This document shows positions 16,811 to 25,021 of a DNA stretch of 64,000 nucleotides, piece after piece. Under the pieces are notes generated by a model, which was not told where the DNA came from, did not search any database, and saw nothing but the letters and a program-made list of their open reading frames with translations. Each line of letters starts with the position of its first letter. Within the stretch, counting starts at the first letter, position 1. The position numbers were made by a program, and so were the translations under genes. Source of the stretch: JALSNL01 sp036479585 (GTDB taxonomy: Bacteria > Bacteroidota > Ignavibacteria > Ignavibacteriales > Melioribacteraceae); the NCBI GenBank assembly GCA_965224785.1, contig OZ245062.1:1364001-1428000 (forward strand), given 5' to 3'.

Positions 16811-19309
16811 ATGGAAGGTAATTTTTCAGAAAGAGTGCAAGAAGTTATTAGACTTAGTAGAGAAGAAGCACTAAGATTAGGACATGATTACATTGGTACG
16901 GAGCATTTATTACTTGGTATTATTAGAGAGAATAATGGAATTGCAATAAAAATTCTTAGCAATCTTAGATGTGATGTTGGGCAACTTAAAAAAACTGTTG
17001 AAGATACAGTTAAAATAGCTGGCGGAACTTTAACTATTGGAAATATCCCATTAACAAAGCAAGCTGAAAAAGTTTTAAAAATCACGCAAATAGAATCAAA
17101 AATATATAAGTCGGATGTTATTGGAACAGAGCATATTTTACTTTCTCTTTTAAGAGATGAAGATAATATTGCAACACAAATATTAAATCAGTTTAATGTA
17201 ACTTACGAAACTGCAAGAGCAGAGCTTAACAATATTTTAAGTGGGAAAAATCCGCAAGGCAATCCTGAAGTATTTAAACAACCACCAGCAGGTAAAAAAC
17301 AAGAGAGAACAAAAACTCCTGTATTAGATAATTTTGGAAGAGATCTTACTAAAATGGCAGCCGATGATAAATTAGATCCGGTTGTTGGTCGTCAAAAAGA
17401 AATTGAAAGAGTTGCTCAGGTTTTAAGTAGAAGAAAGAAAAATAACCCCGTACTTATTGGTGAACCAGGAGTTGGTAAAACTGCAATCGCAGAAGGATTG
17501 GCATTACGAATAATTCAAAGAAAAGTACCTCGTATTCTGCAAGATAAAAGAGTTGTAACACTTGATTTATCTGGAATGGTTGCTGGAACAAAATATAGAG
17601 GTCAGTTTGAAGAACGAATGAAAGCCTTGATGAACGAACTTGAGAAATCGAAAGAAGTTATTTTGTTTATTGATGAACTTCATACAATTGTTGGAGCAGG
17701 CGGAGCATCTGGCTCGTTAGATGCATCTAATATGTTCAAACCAGCACTTGCTCGTGGAGATATACAATGTATTGGAGCAACAACTTTAGATGAGTACAGA
17801 AAGTATATTGAAACTGACGGAGCTTTAGACAGACGTTTCCAAAAGGTAATGGTAGAGCCTCCAACAGTTGAAGAAACAATTGAAATTTTAGACTTTATTA
17901 AGTTTAAGTACGAAGAACATCATCACGTTAAATATACTGACGAAGCAATAAAAGCAGCAGTTAAACTAAGTGATAGATATATAACAGACAGATTTTTCCC
18001 TGATAAAGCGATTGATGTTTTAGATGAATCTGGCTCAAGAGTTCATATGGGTAATTATAAAGTATCTGATGAGATACTGAAACTTGAAGAAAAAGTTGAA
18101 GAAATTAGACTAAAAAAAAATAATGTAGTTAAGCAGCAAGACTACGAAGAAGCTGCTAGGCTTAGGGATCAAGAGAGACAAATTCAATTAGAATTAGAAA
18201 CTGCTAAAACTGAGTGGGAAGAAAAAACTAAAAATGAAGTTTATGATGTAACTGAAACTGATATGGGTACAGTTGTTTCAATGATGACTGGAATTCCAGT
18301 TACAAGAGTTGTTCAAGCTGAGTCTGAAAAAATTCTAAAAATGGGCGATGCAATTACGGAACGGATTGTTGGGCAAGAGGAAGCTGTTACAACTTTGGCA
18401 AAAGCAATAAGAAGAACTCGTGCTGGATTGAAAAACCCAAACAAACCAATTGGTAGTTTTATTTTCTTAGGCCCAACTGGAGTTGGTAAAACTCAACTTG
18501 CAAAAGAACTAGCAAAATATTTGTTTGATTCAGAAGATGCTCTAATTAGGATAGATATGAGCGAGTATATGGAGAAGCACGCTGTATCAAGATTGGTGGG
18601 AGCACCTCCCGGATATGTTGGGTATGAAGAAGGCGGACAGCTTACAGAAAAAGTTAGAAGAAAACCTTATTCCGTTGTGTTATTTGATGAAATTGAAAAA
18701 GCTCATCCTGACGTGTTTAATATAATGTTGCAATTGTTGGATGATGGAACATTAACAGATAGTTTAGGGCGTAAAATTGATTTCAAAAATACCATTATAA
18801 TTATGACTTCAAACATTGGTACTAAAGAAATAAAAGCGACTGGTGGTTATGGTTTTGGTGGTGAAAGTGATGCTGATAAATATACTCACTTAAAAAGTAC
18901 AGTTGAAGAAGCAATGAAAAAATTGTTTAATCCAGAATTTTTAAATAGAATAGATGAAACAATTGTATTTAGAAATTTAGAAAAAGATGACATTAAAAAA
19001 ATTGCTAGAATTGAAATGGGTGATTTGATTAATAATATTAAAGAAAACAAAATGGAAATTGTTTTAGATGCTTCAGCTGAAGAATTTATTGCTGAAAAAG
19101 GATTTGATCCAAAATACGGAGCAAGACCTTTGAGAAGAGCAATTCAACAATATATTGAAGATCCACTTTCAGAAGAATTGCTTTTAGGAAATATTAAACC
19201 TGGTGAAATAATTACTGTAAAGCATAAAAAAAATGGTAAGGAATTGTATTTTCTTTCAAAAAAAATTAAGAATAAAGAAGAAGAAGAACCTTCAACTGAA
19301 GACAGCTAA
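16811..19309 (+). CDS. clpC: ATP-dependent Clp protease ATPase subunit ClpC
   Basis: An 832-residue Hsp100 unfoldase. Order: two Clp-N repeats (about 1-145, 'HDYIGTEHLLLGI' and 'SDVIGTEHILLSL'), a first AAA+ domain with 'GEPGVGKTAIAEG', a coiled middle domain containing a UVR motif ('QQDYEEAARLRDQERQ'), and a second AAA+ domain with 'GPTGVGKTQLAKEL', 'MSEYMEKHAVSRLVGAPPGY' and 'NPEFLNRIDE'. It unfolds proteins and feeds them to ClpP. The UVR motif and short M domain identify ClpC rather than ClpB. A 'GGYGFGG' segment near residue 680 may be the ClpP-contact loop. No clpP or mcsAB genes are nearby. Confidence 0.96.
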   Translation: MEGNFSERVQEVIRLSREEALRLGHDYIGTEHLLLGIIRENNGIAIKILSNLRCDVGQLKKTVEDTVKIAGGTLTIGNIPLTKQAEKVLKITQIESKIYKSDVIGTEHILLSLLRDEDNIATQILNQFNVTYETARAELNNILSGKNPQGNPEVFKQPPAGKKQERTKTPVLDNFGRDLTKMAADDKLDPVVGRQKEIERVAQVLSRRKKNNPVLIGEPGVGKTAIAEGLALRIIQRKVPRILQDKRVVTLDLSGMVAGTKYRGQFEERMKALMNELEKSKEVILFIDELHTIVGAGGASGSLDASNMFKPALARGDIQCIGATTLDEYRKYIETDGALDRRFQKVMVEPPTVEETIEILDFIKFKYEEHHHVKYTDEAIKAAVKLSDRYITDRFFPDKAIDVLDESGSRVHMGNYKVSDEILKLEEKVEEIRLKKNNVVKQQDYEEAARLRDQERQIQLELETAKTEWEEKTKNEVYDVTETDMGTVVSMMTGIPVTRVVQAESEKILKMGDAITERIVGQEEAVTTLAKAIRRTRAGLKNPNKPIGSFIFLGPTGVGKTQLAKELAKYLFDSEDALIRIDMSEYMEKHAVSRLVGAPPGYVGYEEGGQLTEKVRRKPYSVVLFDEIEKAHPDVFNIMLQLLDDGTLTDSLGRKIDFKNTIIIMTSNIGTKEIKATGGYGFGGESDADKYTHLKSTVEEAMKKLFNPEFLNRIDETIVFRNLEKDDIKKIARIEMGDLINNIKENKMEIVLDASAEEFIAEKGFDPKYGARPLRRAIQQYIEDPLSEELLLGNIKPGEIITVKHKKNGKELYFLSKKIKNKEEEEPSTEDS

Positions 19310-19353
19310 CACAATGCAAATAAATAAGATAAGATAGTTCAGATGACGTCCAT

Positions 19354-19638
19354 TTGGTATTGAAAGACAAAGAAATATTGACTAAACTGAATCAGTTTGA
19401 TAAGTGGAATTACATTGATGGTAAACTGGTAAGGGAATTTATTTGTCATGATTTTGTTGAAGCATTATCGCTAACTGTAAAAATTGGTGTTTTATCTGAA
19501 AAAATAAATCATCATCCAAATATAAATTTACATTCTTGGAATAAAGTAAAAATAACTATATTTACGCATAGTGAAAATGGAATTACTGAAAAGGATTTTC
19601 AACTTTTAGAATTAATTGAAACAAAAATAAAATTATGA
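19354..19638 (+). CDS. phhB: Pterin-4a-carbinolamine dehydratase-like protein
   Basis: A 94-residue protein with the PCD/DCoH fold: 'WNYIDGKLVREFICHDFVEALSLTVKIGVLSEKINHHPNI...SWNKVKITIFTH'. The 'INHHPN' pair and the conserved W of the pterin site are present. The enzyme dehydrates 4a-hydroxytetrahydropterin to recycle the cofactor of aromatic hydroxylases. The start is uncertain: TTG at 19354 or TTG at 19360, with no strong ribosome binding site. Its stop overlaps the pyrE start in ATGA, which implies translational coupling. A phenylalanine hydroxylase gene is not in this window. Confidence 0.82.
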   Translation: MVLKDKEILTKLNQFDKWNYIDGKLVREFICHDFVEALSLTVKIGVLSEKINHHPNINLHSWNKVKITIFTHSENGITEKDFQLLELIETKIKL

Positions 19639-20207
19639 ATAACGAAAATATTCTACAAATATTCAAAAAAACAAATGCCCTATTAGATGGGCATTTTTTA
19701 TTGACATCAGGCAGACATAGTAACCAGTATTTTCAATGTGCAAAAGTGTTACAATATCCGGAGCATACAACTGCAATATGTAAAGTAGTGGCAGAATACT
19801 TTAAGGATTATAAAATTGATACTGTAATTACACCAGCAATTGGTGGTATAGTTGTTGGACAAGAAATTGCCAGACAATTAGGAAAGAAATTTATTTTTGT
19901 TGAAAGAGAAAATAAAGATTTAACATTACGCCGGGGTTTTGAAATTAGCGAAGGTGAAAATGTTTTAGTCTGTGAAGACGTAGTAACAACTGGTGGATCT
20001 GTATTTGAAGTGATTGATATTGTAAAATCAAATGGCGGAAACGTAGTTGGAGTTGGGATATTGGTTGATAGAAGCAATGGCATAGTTGATTTTGGAGTTC
20101 CACAAACCAGTACACTTCAGATGGAAGTTGTTTCATATTTGCCTGATGAATGTCCAATGTGTAAAGAAGGAACACCTGCTGTAAAGCCTGGGTCAAGAAA
20201 AATATAA
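19635..20207 (+). CDS. pyrE: Orotate phosphoribosyltransferase
   Basis: A 190-residue type I phosphoribosyltransferase. 'HFLLTSGRHSNQYFQC' is the orotate-binding opening, 'TVITPAIGGIVVGQEIARQLGKKFIFVERE' the catalytic loop region, and 'VLVCEDVVTTGGSVFEVIDI' the PRPP-binding signature. It converts orotate and PRPP to OMP in pyrimidine synthesis. The C-terminal 'ECPMCKEGTPAVKPGSRK' is typical of one bacterial subgroup. It overlaps phhB by four bases (ATGA). A terminator-like hairpin lies inside its first codons (19673-19699). Confidence 0.94.
   Translation: MNNENILQIFKKTNALLDGHFLLTSGRHSNQYFQCAKVLQYPEHTTAICKVVAEYFKDYKIDTVITPAIGGIVVGQEIARQLGKKFIFVERENKDLTLRRGFEISEGENVLVCEDVVTTGGSVFEVIDIVKSNGGNVVGVGILVDRSNGIVDFGVPQTSTLQMEVVSYLPDECPMCKEGTPAVKPGSRKI
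19673..19699 (+). promoter_or_regulatory. Terminator-like hairpin inside the 5' end of pyrE
   Basis: AAATGCCC (19673-19680) and GGGCATTT (19689-19696) form a perfect 8-base stem around an 8-base loop, and the run of T continues to 19699. That is the form of an intrinsic terminator, yet it lies in codons 13-22 of pyrE. It may attenuate pyrE or be a coincidence of the coding sequence. Confidence 0.35.
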
Positions 20208-20230
20208 ATATTTAATTTATTCCTAAGTTT

Positions 20231-20264
20231 GTCATTCTGAGGAGCAAAGCGACGTGAGAATCTC
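20231..20264 (+). repeat. Short GTCATTCTGA-type interspersed repeat supplying a start codon
   Basis: GTCATTCTGAGGAGCAAAGC begins the element, which continues into GACGTGAGAATCTC. The opening is shared with the GTCAT-ended elements elsewhere in the window. It contains GAGGAG (20239-20244) and the GTG (20254-20256) used by the M64 peptidase gene. Confidence 0.65.
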
Positions 20265-21534
20265 AATAATATATATAGTACTAATATTATTTCTAACTAT
20301 TCCTATCTTTGCCCAAACTAATTTCACAAAATTCTTTCAAGATAAATCTCTTCGGTTCGATTATTATCATTCCGGTAACAATGAAAATGATTATTTTACA
20401 TTTGATGAATTGATAGAAGAACCATATTGGGCTGGCTCAAAAGTAAATCTGATTGATAATCTCGGGTATGGAAATTTAATAGCAAAAGTGTTTGATGCAA
20501 AATCAAATGAGCTAATTTACTCACACAGTTATTCAGTTTTATTCCACGAATGGCAGACAACCGATGAAGCAAAAAAAATAAGTAGAACCTTCTCAGAAAC
20601 AATCGTGCTCCCATTTCCAAAAGATTCTGTTAGAATTGAAATATTTGACAGAGATTCTTTAAATATTTTTCGGAAAAGATATGAAGTTGGTGTAAGTCCG
20701 AAAAACTATTTTATTAAAAATGAAAATAGACATAAACATAAAAAGTTTATGGTTCACTATTCCGGCGAACCATCAGAAAAATTAGATGTAGTTTTCTTGC
20801 CTGAAGGTTATACAAAAGATGAGATGGACAAATTCAAAAAAGACTGTGAGAAATATTCAAATTACCTTTTTACTTATGCTCCGTTTGATACTTTGTATAA
20901 TAAGATAAACGTTTGGGGAGTTGAAGCTCCATCTTTAGAATCTGGAACAGATATCCCTGCAGATAGTATTTGGAAAAGTACAATTCTAAATTCTTCTTTC
21001 TATACATTTGATAGCGAAAGATATTTAATGACAACAGATTATAAAAAAGTACGAGACCTGGCAGCCAATGTTCCGTATAATCAAATTTATATTCTTGTTA
21101 ATTCTGATAAATACGGTGGCGGAGCAATCTATAATTATTACAATGTTACAGTTGTTGATAATGCAAAATCCAAACAAGTTTTTGTTCACGAATTTGGACA
21201 CGGACTTGCCGGATTAGCTGATGAATACTACACATCAGAAGTTTCCTACCAAGATTTTTATTCATTAGATGTTGAACCTTGGGAAGCGAATATTACAACT
21301 CTAATTAACTTTGATTCAAAATGGAAAAAGTTTGTTTCTCCAAAGACAGAAATTCCCACCAAGACAAAAGATGCTCCTATAAATTTAATTGGAGCGTTTG
21401 AAGGTGGCGGTTATGTTGAAAAAGGAGTTTATCGTTCAACAGAAAATAGTCTAATGAAATCGCTTGGAGTTGATGAATTTAATAAAGTCTCCAAAGATGC
21501 AATAGAAAGAGTTATTAAATTTTACTCCGAGTAA
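20254..21534 (+). CDS. Secreted M64-family (IgA-type) metallopeptidase
   Basis: A 426-residue exported zinc peptidase. Signal peptide about 1-20 (ending PIFAQ), an N-terminal beta domain, then the M64 catalytic domain beginning 'KLDVVFLPEGYTKDEMDKF'. The zinc site is 'VFVHEFGHGLAGLADEYY' (HExxHxxGxxD). Relatives include the Clostridium ramosum IgA protease and many Bacteroidota enzymes of unknown target. The only start before the signal peptide is GTG at 20254; there is no in-frame ATG, GTG or TTG between it and the mature protein. That GTG and its GAGGAG ribosome binding site lie inside an interspersed repeat. Confidence 0.88.
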   Translation: MRISIIYIVLILFLTIPIFAQTNFTKFFQDKSLRFDYYHSGNNENDYFTFDELIEEPYWAGSKVNLIDNLGYGNLIAKVFDAKSNELIYSHSYSVLFHEWQTTDEAKKISRTFSETIVLPFPKDSVRIEIFDRDSLNIFRKRYEVGVSPKNYFIKNENRHKHKKFMVHYSGEPSEKLDVVFLPEGYTKDEMDKFKKDCEKYSNYLFTYAPFDTLYNKINVWGVEAPSLESGTDIPADSIWKSTILNSSFYTFDSERYLMTTDYKKVRDLAANVPYNQIYILVNSDKYGGGAIYNYYNVTVVDNAKSKQVFVHEFGHGLAGLADEYYTSEVSYQDFYSLDVEPWEANITTLINFDSKWKKFVSPKTEIPTKTKDAPINLIGAFEGGGYVEKGVYRSTENSLMKSLGVDEFNKVSKDAIERVIKFYSE

Positions 21535-21680
21535 AACTGTATATTGTTTTCCCAAATTTAATTCTATACTTTCTTCAATATCAGTCCTAAATATCTCTCA
21601 ACTTCTAACTAACTTTATCATTATATTATAGCTGTAATTTTTATCTTGTAATAACCCCAAAAAGAATAAGCGAATAGTAA

Positions 21681-22916
21681 ATGGAACAAAAAAGACTATA
21701 TAAAACAATAGCTGAAATAGCATCGGAGCAATTTGATAGTGAAGATGCATTACTTATAGAAGTGCTGAAGCAACTTGTTAAGAGTGTTAAGATTAATATT
21801 AATGGTGGGAGAATTTATAAACTTAACCCGAAAAAGGAATTGTATGAATTAGTTCATCAAATGGGAAAAGTAAAAAGAATCAAGAAGAACTTTTCTCTTC
21901 AGTTAAATGAATATCCTCTTTTCAAATTAGTAACAGAAGAAAGAACAATTCTAGCTACTGAAACAAATAAACATTTGGTAGAAAAGGGAATAATTAAATT
22001 TTCTGCATCAGGTATTGGAGATAAAGTCTCAGTTGGGAATGATGAATACTATGAGTATTTGTTATCTGTTAGTTCCAAGGAAATGATTGATAGAGATGTA
22101 CGATATGTGTTAAATATAGTTGCAACTGTTTTAACTTCAAAAATTCGTGAAAGAAGACTTGCACTATCTCGCAATAATTTAATTCAAGATATTGATAGAG
22201 CTAAAGAGCTTCAACGTAGTATTTTACCAGAGCATGAATATAAATTTAATGATTATGATATTTTCGGAATTACAATTCCGGCAGAAATTGTTGGTGGCGA
22301 TTTTTATGATTACATTAAAGTTGGTGATGAGGAAGAGAGAATAGGAATTGCCCTTGGAGATGCTGCTTCTAAAGGACTAAGTGCTTCAGCTGAAGCAATG
22401 TATATTTCAGGAGCTCTTAGAATGGCTGGTAATTTTCAAATGAAAATTTCTCCAATGATGAAACGAATGAATGAACTTGTGAACAAAATATTTAGCGATG
22501 ATAAATTTTCCACACTCTTTTATTGTGAAATTTCTAACGATAAAAAAGGGTTGTTATTATTTGCAAATGCTGGTCATAATCCTCCAATGTTTATTGCAAA
22601 GAAAAACAAAAAAATAACTTATTTAGAACCAACTGGACCTTTGTTAGGTCCTGCTCCCAATTCAAAGTATGAAACTGATAGTATAAACTTTTCTTCAGGT
22701 GATGTGTTAGTTATCTTCTCCGATGGAATTACAGAAGCTGCAAATGATAAATTTCAGTTCTACGAAGAAAAGCGTTTGGAGAAAATTATAAGAAAATATT
22801 TTGATGAAACCCCAAAGAAACTAGCTCTTCGTATAATTGACGATGTAGTTAAATTTTCAACTACAAATAGTAAATATCAAGATGATAAAACTGTAGTTGT
22901 AATTAAAAGGAATTAA
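21681..22916 (+). CDS. SpoIIE/RsbU-type PP2C phosphatase with N-terminal sensor region
   Basis: A 411-residue protein. The N-terminal part (about 1-165) is predicted to be a GAF-like sensor. A short coiled linker ('NNLIQDIDRAKELQRSILPE') leads into a PP2C-type phosphatase domain with 'AEIVGGDFYDY', 'GIALGDAASKGLSASAEAM', 'FANAGHNPPMF' and 'VIFSDGITEAAN', the metal-binding aspartates of the family. Such enzymes dephosphorylate anti-sigma-factor antagonists in partner-switching pathways. No STAS or anti-sigma kinase gene adjoins it. The next gene, pduS, begins 2 bases after its stop. Confidence 0.88.
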   Translation: MEQKRLYKTIAEIASEQFDSEDALLIEVLKQLVKSVKININGGRIYKLNPKKELYELVHQMGKVKRIKKNFSLQLNEYPLFKLVTEERTILATETNKHLVEKGIIKFSASGIGDKVSVGNDEYYEYLLSVSSKEMIDRDVRYVLNIVATVLTSKIRERRLALSRNNLIQDIDRAKELQRSILPEHEYKFNDYDIFGITIPAEIVGGDFYDYIKVGDEEERIGIALGDAASKGLSASAEAMYISGALRMAGNFQMKISPMMKRMNELVNKIFSDDKFSTLFYCEISNDKKGLLLFANAGHNPPMFIAKKNKKITYLEPTGPLLGPAPNSKYETDSINFSSGDVLVIFSDGITEAANDKFQFYEEKRLEKIIRKYFDETPKKLALRIIDDVVKFSTTNSKYQDDKTVVVIKRN

Positions 22917-22918
22917 AA

Positions 22919-24232
22919 TTGGATTTAGCTAAAAAAATATTTGATGCCGGAGTTGTAGGAGCTGGTGGTGCTGGATTTCCAACACATATTAAAGCAAACT
23001 CTAATGTGGAAATAATACTTGCTAACGGAGCAGAGTGCGAACCGCTATTACATAAAGATTACGAAATAATGCTAAATCATGCTCCCGAAATTGTTGATGG
23101 TATGAAGTTGATGTACAACTCAACAAGTGCTACAAAGGGATATTTTGGAATTAAAACAAAAAATGCTTTAGCAATTTCTGCAATTGAAAAAGAATTAGAA
23201 GATAGTAATATTGAAATGAGTTTCCTTGGTGATTTTTATCCTTCTGGAGACGAATATGAATTGGTATATCACGCAACAAAAAGGTTGATTCCACCTAAAG
23301 GAATTCCTTTGGATATTGGTTGCGTTGTAAATAATGTTGAAACATTTTATAACGTATCCAATGCAGCAAAAGATATTCCGGTTACTCAAAAATTTGTTTG
23401 CATCACAGGAGCAGTTAAGAATCCCTCATCATTTTTTGTGCCAATTGGAACTTCTTTCAGAGACATTATAGAATTTGTTGGTGGAACAACGGAGCAAGAG
23501 TTTGGCATTTTCATAAGTGGTTTAATGATGGGGAAACTATCGTTCGATTTGGATGACATTATTACCAAAACCACTACTGGTTTAATCATTCTTCCAAAAG
23601 ATCATTATTTAATTAACAGAATGGATCGTCCACTTGAAAGTATGAATAGAATAGGGAAGTCGGCTTGCGATCAATGTAGTTTTTGTACGGAATTTTGTCC
23701 GAGATATCTTCTTGGCTACGATGTACAACCGCATCAAGTTATGAGATCGCTTGGTTTTACTAAGACCGGAGAAAAAGTTTGGAATCAGTATGCTGATTTA
23801 TGTAGTTCGTGTGGACTATGTTCTTTATATGCTTGTCCAGAAGACCTCTATCCAAGAGAAGCTTGTGACCAAGGGAAAGACTATTTGAAAGAAAATTCAA
23901 TTAAGTTTGAACAAACTAAACCGTTAAAAGTTCATCCAATAAAAGATGGAAGACGAGTTCCAATTGATCGGTTAATGAAAAGATTAAATGTTCAAAAATA
24001 TAATTTCCCTACTCCTTATCAAAATTGTTTTACAACTCCGGCTAAAGTTAAAATATTATTAAAGCAACATGTTGGAACGCCAGCAGTAGCTTGCGTAAGT
24101 GTTGGCGATTTAGTTAATGAAAATGATTTAATTGGAAATGTTGAGGAAGGGAAATTGGGAGCACGTATTCATTCTTCAATAAGTGGTAAAGTAGTTGAAG
24201 TTAATGAAGAATACATAACAATTAAAAAATAG
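22919..24232 (+). CDS. pduS: PduS-like RnfC-type iron-sulfur flavoprotein (microcompartment-associated)
   Basis: A 437-residue protein related to RnfC and PduS. 'GVVGAGGAGFPTHIK' and 'ILANGAECEPLLHKDYE' form the NADH/FMN-binding Rossmann part. An SLBB-like segment follows ('ITGAVKNPSSFFVPIGTSF'). Two 4Fe-4S motifs are 'CDQCSFCTEFCP' and 'CSSCGLCSLYACP'. A barrel-sandwich C-terminus ends the protein ('GKLGARIHSSISGKVVEV'). PduS reduces cobalamin for B12-dependent diol dehydratase inside microcompartments. A TTG start at 22919 lies 2 bases after the phosphatase stop, with AAGG upstream. The BMC-shell gene pduT follows 22 bases later, which supports PduS over RnfC. Confidence 0.87.
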   Translation: MDLAKKIFDAGVVGAGGAGFPTHIKANSNVEIILANGAECEPLLHKDYEIMLNHAPEIVDGMKLMYNSTSATKGYFGIKTKNALAISAIEKELEDSNIEMSFLGDFYPSGDEYELVYHATKRLIPPKGIPLDIGCVVNNVETFYNVSNAAKDIPVTQKFVCITGAVKNPSSFFVPIGTSFRDIIEFVGGTTEQEFGIFISGLMMGKLSFDLDDIITKTTTGLIILPKDHYLINRMDRPLESMNRIGKSACDQCSFCTEFCPRYLLGYDVQPHQVMRSLGFTKTGEKVWNQYADLCSSCGLCSLYACPEDLYPREACDQGKDYLKENSIKFEQTKPLKVHPIKDGRRVPIDRLMKRLNVQKYNFPTPYQNCFTTPAKVKILLKQHVGTPAVACVSVGDLVNENDLIGNVEEGKLGARIHSSISGKVVEVNEEYITIKK

Positions 24233-24254
24233 AAAATATAGAAAGGAAATTTTT

Positions 24255-24806
24255 ATGCAAATGAATTCAATTGGACTTTTAGAGTTGACTAGCATTGCTG
24301 CCGGAATGCAATCAGCAGATATTATGCTTAAAACTTCTGCTGTTGAACTTATAATTTCACGATCAATTTGCTCAGGTAAATATATGGTTCTTATTGGTGG
24401 AGATGTTGCCGCAGTTCAATCAGCAATTGATACAGCCGCAGACCAAATAGAGTTTGCTGTTATAGATAGTTTTGTAATTCCAAGAGTTCATCCAGATATT
24501 TTCCCAGCTCTTTCAGGACATTCAGGAGTGGAAAATTTAGAAGCACTAGGAATAATAGAATCCTTTTCAGTTGCTTCTTTAATTGAAGGTGCAGATGCAG
24601 CAGTTAAAGCATCATCGGTTAGACTAATTGAGATAAGACTTGCAATGGCTCTTGGAGGCAAAGCATTCTGTACATTAACGGGAGAAGTTGCTGCCGTTCA
24701 AGCTGCTGTTGATGCAGGTTCTAAGTCAATTTCTGATAAAGGGTTGTTAGTAAACAAAGTTGTAATTGCTCAACCAAGAAAAGAACTTATGAGTGAAATG
24801 ATATAA
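24255..24806 (+). CDS. pduT: PduT-like tandem BMC-domain shell protein
   Basis: A 183-residue protein made of two BMC domains (about 4-90 and 95-178), so a trimeric BMC-T shell protein. 'SIGLLELTSIAAGMQSADIMLKTSAVELIISRSICSGKYMVLIGGD' matches PduT, including Cys39, which corresponds to the pore cysteine that holds a 4Fe-4S cluster in PduT. The second domain opens 'ALGIIESFSVASLIEGADAAVKAS'. It probably passes electrons or cluster across the shell and partners the PduS encoded just upstream. No hexameric shell, vertex protein or enzyme of a microcompartment is encoded in the window. Confidence 0.9.
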   Translation: MQMNSIGLLELTSIAAGMQSADIMLKTSAVELIISRSICSGKYMVLIGGDVAAVQSAIDTAADQIEFAVIDSFVIPRVHPDIFPALSGHSGVENLEALGIIESFSVASLIEGADAAVKASSVRLIEIRLAMALGGKAFCTLTGEVAAVQAAVDAGSKSISDKGLLVNKVVIAQPRKELMSEMI

Positions 24807-24810
24807 AAAA

Positions 24811-25018
24811 AGATGCTGGATGGAGAAAAGATACTGGATAGGGAGAAGATATTTAAACCAATAGAGACGTTGTGGTAAAAAAATGATACTAGATAAAGGT
24901 AGATAAAACTAAAATAGTTCTAATTATATTTTTGCAAGTAATATTTGGGAAGCTACCAGAGTTTAATTTGAATAAATTTTAACCAATCTTTATCCAGCAT
25001 CTAGAAACAAGTATCCAG
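24811..25018. repeat. Inverted GATGCTGGAT / ATCCAGCATC words between convergent genes
   Basis: AGATGCTGGAT (24811-24821) is the exact reverse complement of ATCCAGCATCT (24992-25002). Related words are ATACTGGATA (24831-24840) and GTATCCAG (25011-25018). The 215-base gap between pduT and the convergent TraB gene holds only these. Confidence 0.55.
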
Positions 25019-25021
25019 TTT

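Noticed and set aside
22919..24232. RnfC of an Rnf complex
   Set aside because: There are no rnfABDEG genes nearby, and the adjacent BMC-T gene fits PduS better.
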